The position numbers and the translations under genes are program-made. A stretch of 18,187 nt of DNA from Nitrospirota bacterium (GTDB taxonomy: Bacteria > Nitrospirota > Nitrospiria > Nitrospirales > UBA8639): assembly GCA_003228495.1 (NCBI GenBank), contig QIDY01000222.1, positions 1 through 18,187 on the forward strand. The letters run 5' to 3'. Under the pieces are notes generated by a model. It saw only the letters and a program-made list of their open reading frames with translations. It did no database searches and was not told where the DNA came from. Each line of letters starts with the position of its first letter. Positions within the stretch are counted from its first letter, which is position 1. Below are positions 1-7,190 of this stretch, piece by piece.

Positions 1-221
1 AATGTGAAGCAGGTTGGCTGCATCGTCTTTTCTAAAGGGTTTGCTCAGGATACGAGGCCTCCGGAAGCCTGTGCAGAAGAAAGCTAAGTGCAAAGGTGGA
101 TAGACTGAAGGCTTGTAGGGAGCCAATCATCCGTCATCATCCAACACTTCAAGTATTAAGTGAACCTTTAGTCTTCAGCCTAAATACCTGTTTTTTAAGG
201 TTTTTTGGTCTGGCTGTCTGA
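1..221. other. Left-edge stretch with no supported gene
   Basis: Plus frame 1 is open from the window edge to a TAA at 85-87 (28 codons). It could be the 3' end of a gene that starts outside, but the short peptide matches no family I know. The remainder is AT-rich, with T-runs at 191-196 and 201-206. AACCTT at 163-168 could pair with AAGGTT at 197-202 ahead of a T-run, which would be a weak terminator for an upstream gene. I see nothing else here. Confidence 0.25.
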
Positions 222-250
222 TTGCAAGTTCGTTGGAAGAGCCGTAAAAT
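222..250 (+). promoter_or_regulatory. Probable sigma70 promoter of ndk
   Basis: TTGCAA at 222-227 and TAAAAT at 245-250 are separated by exactly 17 bases, close to the TTGACA/TATAAT consensus. Transcription would begin near 257, giving a leader of about 40 bases before the ndk start codon at 299. No operator-like dyad is evident around it. The call rests on sequence only. Confidence 0.6.
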
Positions 251-298
251 GATCGCCTTCTGTCTAACACTATTTTTTATCTGAAAGGATGTATTTGT

Positions 299-715
299 AT
301 GGCGGAGCGAACGTTAGCGATTATTAAGCCTGATGCGGTGAGAAAGCATGCAATTGGCGATATTATTCGGCTGTATGAAGGAATTGGTTTGCATCCACTT
401 GCGATACGCATGATGCGTTTATCGAAGGCTTGCGCCGAAGGCTTTTATGCCGTGCATCGGGAGCGTCCATTTTTTAACGATTTGACCACCTATATGAGTT
501 CAGGATCGGTGGTGGTCTTGGTGTTGGAAGGGACGGATGCGGTGAAAAAGAATCGCGATCTCATGGGAGCGACGGATCCGAAAAAGGCCGATCCCGGAAC
601 GATTCGTGCCTTGTATGGGGCGTCGATTGAAGCCAATGCGGTGCATGGGTCCGATTCGGTAGAAAACGCGACAATCGAAATTGGTTATTTTTTTGCTGAA
701 TCTGAATTCCGATAG
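299..715 (+). CDS. ndk: Nucleoside diphosphate kinase
   Basis: Transfers the gamma-phosphate of ATP to nucleoside diphosphates through a phosphohistidine, balancing (d)NTP pools in the cytoplasm. The 138-residue protein has the normal length. The N-terminal TLAIIKPDAV strand carries Lys10, RERPFF (residues 54-59) is the conserved substrate-site segment, and NAVHGSDS holds the catalytic histidine at residue 116. All diagnostic motifs are present. The start is supported by AAAGGA about 9-10 bases upstream. Its stop TAG lies in TAGGAG, which also forms the Shine-Dalgarno of the next gene 16 bases downstream, so the two are probably co-transcribed and perhaps translationally coupled. Expression likely comes from the promoter at 222-250. 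Nothing is unusual in the enzyme itself. Confidence 0.97.
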   Translation: MAERTLAIIKPDAVRKHAIGDIIRLYEGIGLHPLAIRMMRLSKACAEGFYAVHRERPFFNDLTTYMSSGSVVVLVLEGTDAVKKNRDLMGATDPKKADPGTIRALYGASIEANAVHGSDSVENATIEIGYFFAESEFR

Positions 716-731
716 GAGCGGTTAACGTCGT

Positions 732-2297
732 ATGTTGGTGTCGTCTCGCAGTCTGTGGAATTTCTTTCACGCGACAGTGGTGTGCCTGCTGTGTGTTGGG
801 ATGCTTATGTCTTGTGGGCGCACACGACCGGCGCAATCGCCTCCGGTGATAGGTGGTCCGCCGTCCGTTGAATCGGGGCCCGACCACACTGGGAATTTAC
901 GGAGGCCGCAGCCCAAGGAAATTCGCAGAATTCACGAAGGGCTTTTCCAAGAAGCTCAACATCATTTTGAGGCACGTGATTTTCAGCAGGCTATTCGGGG
1001 ATTAACGCGATTGTTAGCGTTGCATCCAAAAGGAAACCTTGAAAATGAAGGTCGTTGGTTACTCGGGCAATCATATGATCAGGTTCAGGACTGGGAGGCC
1101 GCTCAGGCCGAGTATCGGGTGTTAGTTGCGGCGGCGCCTGAAGGACATCGCTATCAATCTCAGTCGGCACAGCGACTCAATGAAATTCAAGCTTTACTTG
1201 AACGATGGAAGATGCCGCCGCAGCCTACTCAAGCCATTCGGTTGGCGTTGAACCAATTGCCGGCAACCCAGGGATTTGAGCAGGGTATTAAAAAGATGAA
1301 ACAAGATGGAGTGACCTCCTTGCTTATCGATCTGGGATGCAAGAGAGCGGCATTTAATCTTTCTTCATCGAAGGAGCCTCAACGAGTTCAGGATCTTGCG
1401 GAACTTCTGTTCGTCTTACGGTCTTTTGCCGAGCGAAGTCATCGAGCCGGTTTGGTGTTATATGTGGGCGTGAATCTTCGCTGTCTGGGCCATTGGGCGT
1501 CTTCCGAACATCCCCAATGGCGCGACAGGATGTATCATGTCGACACCGGTAGATTGCAAGCGACCCAGTGGTTTGATCTCTTTCATCCAGAGTATCAACA
1601 ATTCCTGACGAATTTTCTGATTCGTCTTTGTAGGGGTGGCCTCGATGGTCTGGTGTTTCTGAATGATCATCCTCTGGGTACGTTTGAGGGAGTCACCCGA
1701 GTCGGGTTGAAACGATTCCAAGGGAAATTTGGAGCGACCTTTGTGCCATCTCGGGTCTTCTACGAAGGATTCGATCCGTTACGAACCTTGGAGTTTACTC
1801 CAGGGCTCTCTTCCGCCAATGGGTCGAATTCAAAGGATCCATTATTTTGGCGATGGGCTGGCTGGAAAGCCCGTGAACGTTTGACCATTCTTGAAACCTT
1901 GGTCGACCGTCTTCGCACCCGGTATCGTTCGGTTCAATTTGGGCTAGAAATTCATCCGCATGCCTTAACCGATCCGGTTCGAGCCCTGGTTAAATATGCA
2001 GAAGATGCGATGGATGCTACGGGACGCCCCTTTTCCTTTTTCTTTGTGAGGCCGGAAATTGATCGACGGTCAACGTTTACAGAGCAATCAGTGATTGAAA
2101 AGTTACGTCGCATTTCCACAAAAGCGGTTCTCGACAGATTGTTACCGGTGGTGGGGGATCCACGGCGTGTGTGGGTGAGTATGCCTGCGAAGGGCGGACA
2201 ACGCCTTCGACCACAAACCGCGTCGAGCGAGTTTTCCCCTCTGGAGAATTTTCCTTCAGGAATTGGCGTTGTTCATGATCTTCGTGCGTTTTCCTGA
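732..2297 (+). CDS. Predicted lipoprotein with TPR-like repeats and PgaB/GHL-like hydrolase domain
   Basis: A 521-residue envelope protein of unknown substrate. A hydrophobic N-terminus ends in the lipobox LMSC, with lipidation at Cys28. Residues about 70-155 form two to three TPR-like helical repeats of the BamD/YbgF kind (EARDFQQAIRGLTRLLALHP, then a second copy). From about residue 165 onward it resembles the glycoside-hydrolase-like (GHL) domain found at the C-terminus of PgaB: LDGLVFLNDH resembles the family's DG-hydrophobic-DD segment, and WRWAGWKARERL near residues 373-384 resembles the conserved W-x-WK-x-R helix. The family call is from remembered motifs and is moderate. The typical PgaB deacetylase domain is absent. 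It follows ndk by 16 bases, with AGGAG at 714-718 overlapping the ndk stop, suggesting one transcript. A role in handling cell-wall or exopolysaccharide glycans is inference only. Confidence 0.7.
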   Translation: MLVSSRSLWNFFHATVVCLLCVGMLMSCGRTRPAQSPPVIGGPPSVESGPDHTGNLRRPQPKEIRRIHEGLFQEAQHHFEARDFQQAIRGLTRLLALHPKGNLENEGRWLLGQSYDQVQDWEAAQAEYRVLVAAAPEGHRYQSQSAQRLNEIQALLERWKMPPQPTQAIRLALNQLPATQGFEQGIKKMKQDGVTSLLIDLGCKRAAFNLSSSKEPQRVQDLAELLFVLRSFAERSHRAGLVLYVGVNLRCLGHWASSEHPQWRDRMYHVDTGRLQATQWFDLFHPEYQQFLTNFLIRLCRGGLDGLVFLNDHPLGTFEGVTRVGLKRFQGKFGATFVPSRVFYEGFDPLRTLEFTPGLSSANGSNSKDPLFWRWAGWKARERLTILETLVDRLRTRYRSVQFGLEIHPHALTDPVRALVKYAEDAMDATGRPFSFFFVRPEIDRRSTFTEQSVIEKLRRISTKAVLDRLLPVVGDPRRVWVSMPAKGGQRLRPQTASSEFSPLENFPSGIGVVHDLRAFS

Positions 2298-2299
2298 GT

Positions 2300-2485
2300 G
2301 GGAATGTTGAAAAAATCCGCCAGCGGCGTTCCCTGCCTCCGCCGTAGCGGCTTCGCGCAGGCAGGTCGCCATTTTGCCGTGCTCACGTACTGAGCGTACG
2401 CTCCGTGCGTCAAACATCGGTGAGCCCCTGCGGGATCTAGCAAGCGATTCGCGGCCTTGCTGGAGGGACTTTTTTGACCATTCCC
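2300..2485. repeat. 186-bp intergenic inverted-repeat element
   Basis: The left arm GGGAATGTTGAAAAAA (2300-2315) matches the reverse complement of the right arm (2470-2485) at 14 of 16 positions. Just inside, CCGCCAGC on the left and GCTGGAGGG on the right continue the symmetry imperfectly. The GC-rich interior carries nested dyads: CTGCCT...AGGCAG around CCGC..GCGG, and CGTAC...GTACG near 2387-2399. It starts three bases after the lipoprotein stop. No convincing ORF lies inside. It resembles long palindromic intergenic repeats I recall from Nitrospira-type genomes. It may be a non-autonomous mobile element or a large transcript-end structure. Confidence 0.6.
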
Positions 2486-2591
2486 TTCGGCTGCTGCTAT
2501 CGATTGCCATAGGGCTTCTCTTTGCCATGAAAGAAAAACATTCAATAAGCCCTGAGTGTTCAAGGAGATATATTTTTAATCAGTTTCGTGA

Positions 2592-2634
2592 GAGGCATGG
2601 TTGCCTCGTCACAGCAAGACTATATGGGCTGTGA
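2592..2634 (+). other. Two adjacent small hairpins upstream of gcvH
   Basis: GAGGCA (2592-2597) and TGCCTC (2602-2607) form a 6-bp stem with a 4-base loop. One base later TCACAGC (2609-2615) and GCTGTGA (2628-2634) form a perfect 7-bp stem. They lie about 80-120 bases before gcvH. I looked for the conserved core of a glycine riboswitch and did not find it. They could be leader structures or chance. Confidence 0.3.
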
Positions 2635-2710
2635 TTCTGAGCAATAGCGCAGTGGATCTAGCCTAGAATATTAAGGAACACATCATGACTTTGAGCAAAA
2701 GGGGGTAAGG

Positions 2711-3094
2711 ATGGAACCGCAGGATTTGCGTTATCACAAAGAACACGAATGGATTCGCGTTGACGGCAATAAGGCGACGTTGGGTTTAAGCAACTTTGCT
2801 CAAGATGCATTGGGCGACGTCGTATTTATCGATCTGCCTAAAGTCGGGATAAGCCTTGCGGCAGAAGCCGAGCTTGGAGAAGTCGAGTCGACGAAGGCCA
2901 CGTCGACAATTTATTCGCCGGTCACGGGATCGGTGGTTGAAGTCAATCAGGAATTGGAAGAATACCCTGAATTCTTGAATAAAGACCCGTATGGCCGTGG
3001 GTGGATTGCGGTGTTGGAATTATCTGACCTCCGTGAAGTAGATGAGCTTATGACTGCTGAACAGTATGAAGCCTTTTTGACCTCTCAAGAGTAA
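2711..3094 (+). CDS. gcvH: Glycine cleavage system H protein
   Basis: Lipoyl carrier that shuttles the aminomethyl group between the P, T and L proteins of the glycine cleavage system. The 127-residue length is typical. The lipoylation site is Lys62 in EVESTKATSTIYSPVTG, and the N-terminal YHKEHEWIRVDG and C-terminal GRGWIAVLEL segments are family hallmarks. The start is preceded by AGGGGG at 2700-2705, five bases away. The stop and the lpd start share one base in TAATG, indicating translational coupling with the L-protein. GcvT, GcvP and lipoate-attachment genes are not in the window, so the pair is detached from the rest of the system here. It could equally serve as a lipoyl relay, but the sequence does not decide this. 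Confidence 0.96.
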   Translation: MEPQDLRYHKEHEWIRVDGNKATLGLSNFAQDALGDVVFIDLPKVGISLAAEAELGEVESTKATSTIYSPVTGSVVEVNQELEEYPEFLNKDPYGRGWIAVLELSDLREVDELMTAEQYEAFLTSQE

Positions 3095-4497
3095 TGCCTT
3101 CTCAAAGAAGAATAATCATAATTGGTGCGGGACCTGGCGGATATGTGGCGGCAATCCGTGCCGCTCAATTGGGTGCCCAGGTGACGATTGTCGAAGCGCA
3201 AGCCGTGGGAGGCGTCTGCCTAAATTGGGGTTGTATTCCCAGTAAGACTTTATTGAATCTTGTGGATCTTGGCGAACGTGCTCGGCATGCCCAAGCCTGG
3301 GGTTTAACGTTTGAAGGCCCTGTTGGATTTGATCTGAAGCGTATGATGGCTCGGAAAAATGATGTTGTGCAGTCTCTGGTAAAAGGGATTGCCACCTTAT
3401 TCAAGCAGTGGAAGATTCAGCATGTGGCCGGACGAGGAGAGCTGGTTACCGATCGGCAGGTACGGGTCACCGATGTCGATGGTGCCACTAGCCTGTTGGA
3501 TGCGGACGCAATTGTGCTAGCCACCGGGTCTTCTTGGCCACAACTCGCGCAATTTCCTATCGATGGCCAACAGGTCATTTCGAGCAAAGAGGCCTTGGAA
3601 CTTGTCGACATTCCTCGAAGTATCATTATTGTTGGTGGTGGGATCGAAGGTTGTGAGTTTGCCTGTTTGTTTAGTGGACTGGGCAGTCATGTAACTCTCG
3701 TTGAAATGATGCCTACTTTGCTGCCCACAGAAGATGACGATATGGTGGCCATCCTGACACGTGAATTTAAAAAACGAAAAGTGCAATTATGCCTGGGCGC
3801 CACGATTCAAGATTGGCAATCGAGTGCCGAGGGGATCCACGCGACTCTTAGTTCAGGACAGTCAGTTGTTGCGGATAAGATGCTTATTTCCGTGGGGCGC
3901 CGTCTGAATTCTGGTGGTTTAGGGTTAGAGTCTGTGGGCATCCAAACCGGAAATCGGGAAGAAATTCTGGTCGATGATCATATGGAAACGACGGTTCCTG
4001 GCGTCTATGCCATTGGTGATGTGACTGGGAAATCTATGCTGGCGCATGTCGCATCTGCTCAAGGGAAAGTGGCCGTCTCCAATGCGATGGGCACCCCTCA
4101 ATCAATCAACTATGAGGTCATCCCTGCGGGTATATTTACTCTTCCCGAGATTGGACGAGTGGGGTTGACGGAAAAACAGGCACGTGAACGGGGATTGCCA
4201 AGCACCGTTGGGCGGTTCCGATATGGAGGAATTGGCAAAGCTCAAGCTGTTGGCGAAATCACGGGGCAGTTTAAAGTGATCGTAGATGAACAATCCAAGA
4301 AAATAATCGGGGTTCATATTATTGGCACACATGCGGCAGATCTCATTCACGAGGGGGCCCTGGCCATGCAAGGTGGTTTAACGGTGCAGGAAGTAGCCGA
4401 CATGATTCATGCCCATCCCACGTTTTCAGAAGGACTGATGGAAGCAGCGGAAGACATTGAGGGGGTGGCCATTCATCAAGCCCGAAAACGATTATAA
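3094..4497 (+). CDS. lpdA: Dihydrolipoyl dehydrogenase (E3 / L-protein)
   Basis: FAD-dependent disulfide oxidoreductase that reoxidises dihydrolipoyl groups with NAD+. At 467 residues it has the standard length. The FAD-binding GAGPGG is at residues 11-16 and the redox-active disulfide Cys42/Cys47 is in GGVCLNWGCIPSK. A second dinucleotide fold starts at IIIVGGGIEGCEFA, the FAD-contacting AIGDVTG is present, and the C-terminal HAHPTFSE carries the catalytic His-Glu pair. There is no fused N-terminal lipoyl domain. It overlaps gcvH by one base (TAATG) and needs no separate Shine-Dalgarno. The neighbour implies that its preferred partner is GcvH, although E3 subunits are commonly shared with 2-oxoacid dehydrogenases. 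The assignment as Lpd rather than another class I pyridine nucleotide-disulfide oxidoreductase rests on the disulfide motif and the pairing. Confidence 0.94.
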   Translation: MPSQRRIIIIGAGPGGYVAAIRAAQLGAQVTIVEAQAVGGVCLNWGCIPSKTLLNLVDLGERARHAQAWGLTFEGPVGFDLKRMMARKNDVVQSLVKGIATLFKQWKIQHVAGRGELVTDRQVRVTDVDGATSLLDADAIVLATGSSWPQLAQFPIDGQQVISSKEALELVDIPRSIIIVGGGIEGCEFACLFSGLGSHVTLVEMMPTLLPTEDDDMVAILTREFKKRKVQLCLGATIQDWQSSAEGIHATLSSGQSVVADKMLISVGRRLNSGGLGLESVGIQTGNREEILVDDHMETTVPGVYAIGDVTGKSMLAHVASAQGKVAVSNAMGTPQSINYEVIPAGIFTLPEIGRVGLTEKQARERGLPSTVGRFRYGGIGKAQAVGEITGQFKVIVDEQSKKIIGVHIIGTHAADLIHEGALAMQGGLTVQEVADMIHAHPTFSEGLMEAAEDIEGVAIHQARKRL

Positions 4498-4529
4498 AAG
4501 TTGGAATTGAGTGAAAAAGGAAATTGACC

Positions 4530-4997
4530 ATGTCGTTCCTGGATAAATATCTGGAAATACATTCTTGGGGAATTTCACTGCTTCTGAAAGCTGCCATGCT
4601 GGGATTTGGGTTTGTTGCCGTTCTTTTGGCAGGGTGGCCTAAACCCCCAATGGCACCTATTGATCATTTCCCATCACTATCCGAGTCTAAAACCGTACAA
4701 AAAATCCAACACGAGTTGCCCCCTGTTACTTCCATTTCCAACAATGAGCCCCCGAGAGCATCAAAACAAGGGGTAAAATTTCAGACAGCTCGTGTGCCAT
4801 CGCTCGTTAATCTCAATGTGAGTTCTCGAAAGGAATTGGAATCTCTTCCCGGAATTGGAAAAGTCTTGGCCGGTCGCATTGTGACCTATCGATCCACATA
4901 TGGTGCTTTTCGGCAGGTTGAGGATTTGGTGAACGTCTCAGGCATTGGAGAGAAACGACTCAAACGGCTAGAGCCGTTTGTGACCGTTTTCAAATAA
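4530..4997 (+). CDS. Membrane-anchored ComEA-like helix-hairpin-helix protein
   Basis: A 155-residue protein with one predicted transmembrane helix at about residues 16-36, a proline- and serine-rich linker to about 85, and a C-terminal double helix-hairpin-helix domain. The two hairpins are ELESLPGIGKVLAGRIVTYR and DLVNVSGIGEKRLKRLEPF, matching the DNA-binding module of ComEA, the competence DNA receptor. I chose ATG 4530 because AAGG at 4517-4520 is about 9 bases upstream; a TTG at 4524 would add only two residues. No other competence genes are in view, so a role in DNA uptake is inference from the family. ComEA-like proteins of this size are also found in species not known to be competent. 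It lies 32 bases after lpd. Confidence 0.85.
   Translation: MSFLDKYLEIHSWGISLLLKAAMLGFGFVAVLLAGWPKPPMAPIDHFPSLSESKTVQKIQHELPPVTSISNNEPPRASKQGVKFQTARVPSLVNLNVSSRKELESLPGIGKVLAGRIVTYRSTYGAFRQVEDLVNVSGIGEKRLKRLEPFVTVFK
4961..4980. repeat. 20-bp dyad in the 3' end of the ComEA-like gene
   Basis: CAAACGGCT, a two-base centre AG, then AGCCGTTTG: nine perfectly paired bases inside coding sequence, 15 bases before the stop codon. TGACCGTTTT follows. The stem is long for coding DNA and might help 3'-end formation, but no proper T-run follows it. Confidence 0.5.
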
Positions 4998-5010
4998 GAC
5001 AATCCAAACC

Positions 5011-5061
5011 CCCTCTCCCTTGAGTGCTTCGGTCTGAAGAGGAGCGAAGGCTTGGGTGAGG
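5011..5061 (+). repeat. Hairpin repeat, copy A
   Basis: A 51-base unit running from CCCTCTCCCTT to TTGGGTGAGG that aligns without gaps to 9075-9125 at 39 of 51 positions. CTTCGGTCT can pair with GGAGCGAAG around the loop GAAGA, and the outer CCTC...CCC pairs with GGGTGAGG. It sits between the ComEA-like gene and tyrS, shortly after a stop codon. It has no T-run, so it is not a classical terminator. Confidence 0.65.
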
Positions 5062-5132
5062 ATAAAGGTGTATTTGGTTGTTAAAACACCCTAGAAAGTT
5101 AATTGAACGAAACAACCATTTAGAAAGTCTCT

Positions 5133-6359
5133 ATGGCCCCGTCAGAACTTGATCGACAATTAGAACTCATTCTTCGAGGAGCTGTTGAAGTCATTCAACT
5201 TGATGAGTTGAAAGCTAAGCTAGTCGAATCTCTGCAGGAACAACGGCCACTCCGAATTAAGGCGGGTTTTGATCCGACGGCACCAGATCTACATTTGGGG
5301 CATACGGTCTTAATTCAGAAACTCAAGCATTTTCAAGATTTAGGGCATCAGGTCATTTTTCTTATTGGAGATTTTACCGGAATGATCGGGGATCCCAGCG
5401 GTGTATCGGAAACACGAAAGGCGTTGACGAAGGAACAAGTGCTAGCTAACGCGAAAACCTATGAACAGCAAATTTTCAAGACGTTGGATCCTCAAAAGAC
5501 ACACATTGAATTTAATAGTCGTTGGATGAATGGGATGCCGATGGATGCAATGGTGGAATTATGCTCACATTATAGCGTGGCCCAGATGTTAGAACGTGAC
5601 GATTTCTCCAAGCGATATCGAGATCAAAAACCCATTAGCATACATGAATTTTTGTATCCTCTCGTTCAAGGTTACGATTCGGTTGCGTTGAAAGCGGATG
5701 TGGAGTTAGGCGGAACCGATCAGAAATTCAATCTCTTAGTTGGACGGGATTTGCAGCGTGATTACGGCCAAAAACCTCAAGTCGTTCTCACGATGCCGTT
5801 ATTGGAGGGGACGGATGGTGTTCGTAAAATGAGCAAGAGTTTTGGCAACGTCATTGCCTTAGAAGATCGTCCTGCGGATATGTTCGGAAAGCTTATGTCT
5901 ATCAGTGATGACCTTATGATGCGGTATTACGAATTACTGACGAACACCAATTTAGAGGACGTGAAACAACAGCATCCCATGGAAGCCAAAAAGACGTTGG
6001 CCGAACAGGTGGTGCGACAATACCATGGTGACAATGGGGCTGAGGAAGCAAAAGCGGATTTTCAGCAGCGCTTTCAAAAACGAGACTTTCCTGATAAACC
6101 AGATTTCTATATGGAACTAAAGCCAACAAGTTTTTCGATCGCTCAAAATCCCTCTATGTCGATAGTAGATGTCTTGTTGTGGACGGGTGAAGTGCCTAGT
6201 AAAGGAGAAGCGCGTCGTCTCATTTCTCAGCATGCTATTAAGGTGGACGGAGAAAAAATGAGTGACATCAATGCGGTGATCCATTTTGAGCCAGGCCGAC
6301 AATTTTCTTTGAAAATTGGTAAACGTAAATTTGGCCTTGTCGATATGGTCGGTGAGTAA
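5133..6359 (+). CDS. tyrS: Tyrosyl-tRNA synthetase
   Basis: Class I aminoacyl-tRNA synthetase charging tRNA-Tyr in the cytoplasm. The 408-residue protein shows the HIGH-type motif HLGH at residues 53-56 in FDPTAPDLHLGHT and an intact KMSKS at 232-236. The active-site segment QGYDSVALKADVELGGTDQ is typical of TyrRS. The C-terminal S4-type RNA-binding domain includes GEARRLISQHAIKVDG. The KAGFDPTAPDLHLGH signature is the form seen in the shorter (about 400 residues) bacterial TyrRS group, not the YCGFDPTA form of E. coli. The Shine-Dalgarno is weak (AGAAAG, about 7 bases upstream). The gene follows hairpin repeat A by about 70 bases and precedes the promoter of tRNA-Gly. No tyrosine T-box leader is visible upstream. 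Confidence 0.96.
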   Translation: MAPSELDRQLELILRGAVEVIQLDELKAKLVESLQEQRPLRIKAGFDPTAPDLHLGHTVLIQKLKHFQDLGHQVIFLIGDFTGMIGDPSGVSETRKALTKEQVLANAKTYEQQIFKTLDPQKTHIEFNSRWMNGMPMDAMVELCSHYSVAQMLERDDFSKRYRDQKPISIHEFLYPLVQGYDSVALKADVELGGTDQKFNLLVGRDLQRDYGQKPQVVLTMPLLEGTDGVRKMSKSFGNVIALEDRPADMFGKLMSISDDLMMRYYELLTNTNLEDVKQQHPMEAKKTLAEQVVRQYHGDNGAEEAKADFQQRFQKRDFPDKPDFYMELKPTSFSIAQNPSMSIVDVLLWTGEVPSKGEARRLISQHAIKVDGEKMSDINAVIHFEPGRQFSLKIGKRKFGLVDMVGE

Positions 6360-6386
6360 TGAGCCATCCTGTTGTCTTTTCGATCC

Positions 6387-6415
6387 TTGACTAACCTCTA
6401 GGTCATACCTAGAAT
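6387..6415 (+). promoter_or_regulatory. Promoter of tRNA-Gly
   Basis: TTGACT (6387-6392) and TAGAAT (6410-6415) are spaced by 17 bases, and the expected start point near 6422 lies 12 bases before the tRNA. A 15-bp dyad, CTAGGT-CAT-ACCTAG (6398-6412), occupies the spacer and the first bases of the -10 hexamer. It could be an operator or chance. Confidence 0.7.
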
Positions 6416-6433
6416 GCAATCCTAACCTGATGA

Positions 6434-6508
6434 GCGGGCGTAGCTCAGTGGTAGAGTCCTTGCTTCCCAAGCAAGTCGTCGGGGGTTCAAATCCCCTCGC
6501 CCGCTCCA
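6434..6508 (+). tRNA. tRNA-Gly (anticodon CCC)
   Basis: A 75-base cloverleaf with encoded CCA. Acceptor strands GCGGGCG (6434-6440) and CGCCCGC (6498-6504) pair fully, followed by discriminator T and CCA at 6506-6508. The anticodon stem CTTGC/GCAAG encloses the loop TTCCCAA, giving anticodon CCC for GGG codons. The T arm is GGGGG-TTCAAAT-CCCCT with one G-T pair. The first D-stem pair is also G-T. A degraded integrase lies 46 bases behind its 3' end, so this tRNA is a plausible former integration site. Confidence 0.95.
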
Positions 6509-6554
6509 ATACAATCAACCACTTACACATCGTTCCCGTCCTGCTTTAGCCTTG

Positions 6555-7190
6555 CTATCCCGGTGTTATGTCCCGGTTCCAAGTGGAATTGGGCGTGGTG
6601 TCTCCATAGGCAGCTACCTGCTCAACGGCCGTCTTCAGGTGGGATGGGGACAGGGCAGACCATTTTATTAAAGCTGTTGTCGAATGGCATAAGAGGGCGG
6701 TTGAGGGTACCTCGTTTTGCCAACCATGGCCAGCCGAGAGGCGAAGAGATGCCGCAAGGTGTGTCACGTGACGCTCTCCAGTCCCGCCGTTTTGATGGTG
6801 GGCACAGAAATTCTTGCATGAAAGTTTCGTTGCTTCAGGTGGCAGCGCGATTCTCAGACTGAAATACCCACAGGCCCCATTCGCCTTGGTACATGTGCGT
6901 AATTTGTAGTGTGCGAAGAATAGACTGGGCCTCTGCGTTCAGGAATACATTCTACGCTCAGGAGTACATATTTTACCTCTCCAGCCTTGATCTGAGGCAA
7001 AGTCACTAATCCTTGCTCAAGACCCACATCGTTTCATTGCCTACGGATTTGTTCACCCAAACGAAGGCCAGTTAGAATGGCAAATCTAGCCCACGGTGCA
7101 TAGTTTGGACTACGAACGTTCCACAATCTTTGCTCTTCTTTAAGGTTCAAAAACCGCAGTGCCCATTGCTGACTTTGGGCAGCACGACGT
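6555..7190 (-). pseudogene. Decayed tyrosine recombinase (phage-type integrase)
   Basis: Read on the minus strand in several frames, this stretch rebuilds the catalytic domain of a tyrosine recombinase. RFLNLKEEQRLW (from 7156) is followed by box I FAILTGLRLGEQIR with the first catalytic Arg (7072-7043 covers TGLRLGEQIR). Then come LPQIKAGEVKYV with the beta-hairpin Lys, WVFQSENRAAT, NFHARISVPTIKTAGLE, box II HTLRHLFASRLAMVG (6763-6719) and LLCHSTTAL...LSPSHLKTAVEQVAAYG, ending at TAG 6557-6555. Two in-frame TGA codons (7036-7034, 6766-6764), at least three frameshifts and a 19-bp duplication break it. The tyrosine nucleophile expected just before LSPSH is not readable (KWSALSP). The N-terminal core-binding domain is not recognisable above about 7200. 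It points towards tRNA-Gly, the usual arrangement for an island integrase. It is certainly inactive; the exact integrase family is unknown. Confidence 0.9.
6932..6969. repeat. 19-bp imperfect tandem duplication inside the dead integrase
   Basis: Copies at 6932-6950 and 6951-6969 (TCTRCGYTCAGGARTACAT) differ at three of 19 positions. Nineteen is not a multiple of three, so the duplication shifts the frame. Removing one copy restores a continuous minus-strand reading through KYVFLNAEAQSILRTLQ, as expected for the family. Confidence 0.8.

Noticed and set aside
2374..2634. 86-codon plus-strand open frame after the lipoprotein gene
   Set aside because: It runs through the palindromic element and unrelated flank, lacks a Shine-Dalgarno, and its peptide has no coherent domain.
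2486..2710. Possible glycine riboswitch upstream of gcvH
   Set aside because: The location is suggestive and two hairpins exist, but the conserved glycine-aptamer core sequences were not found.
6563..6862. 99-codon plus-strand open frame
   Set aside because: It is the antisense shadow of the decayed integrase. The peptide is rich in Arg/Gly/Ser with no family resemblance, while the minus strand reads as recombinase motifs.
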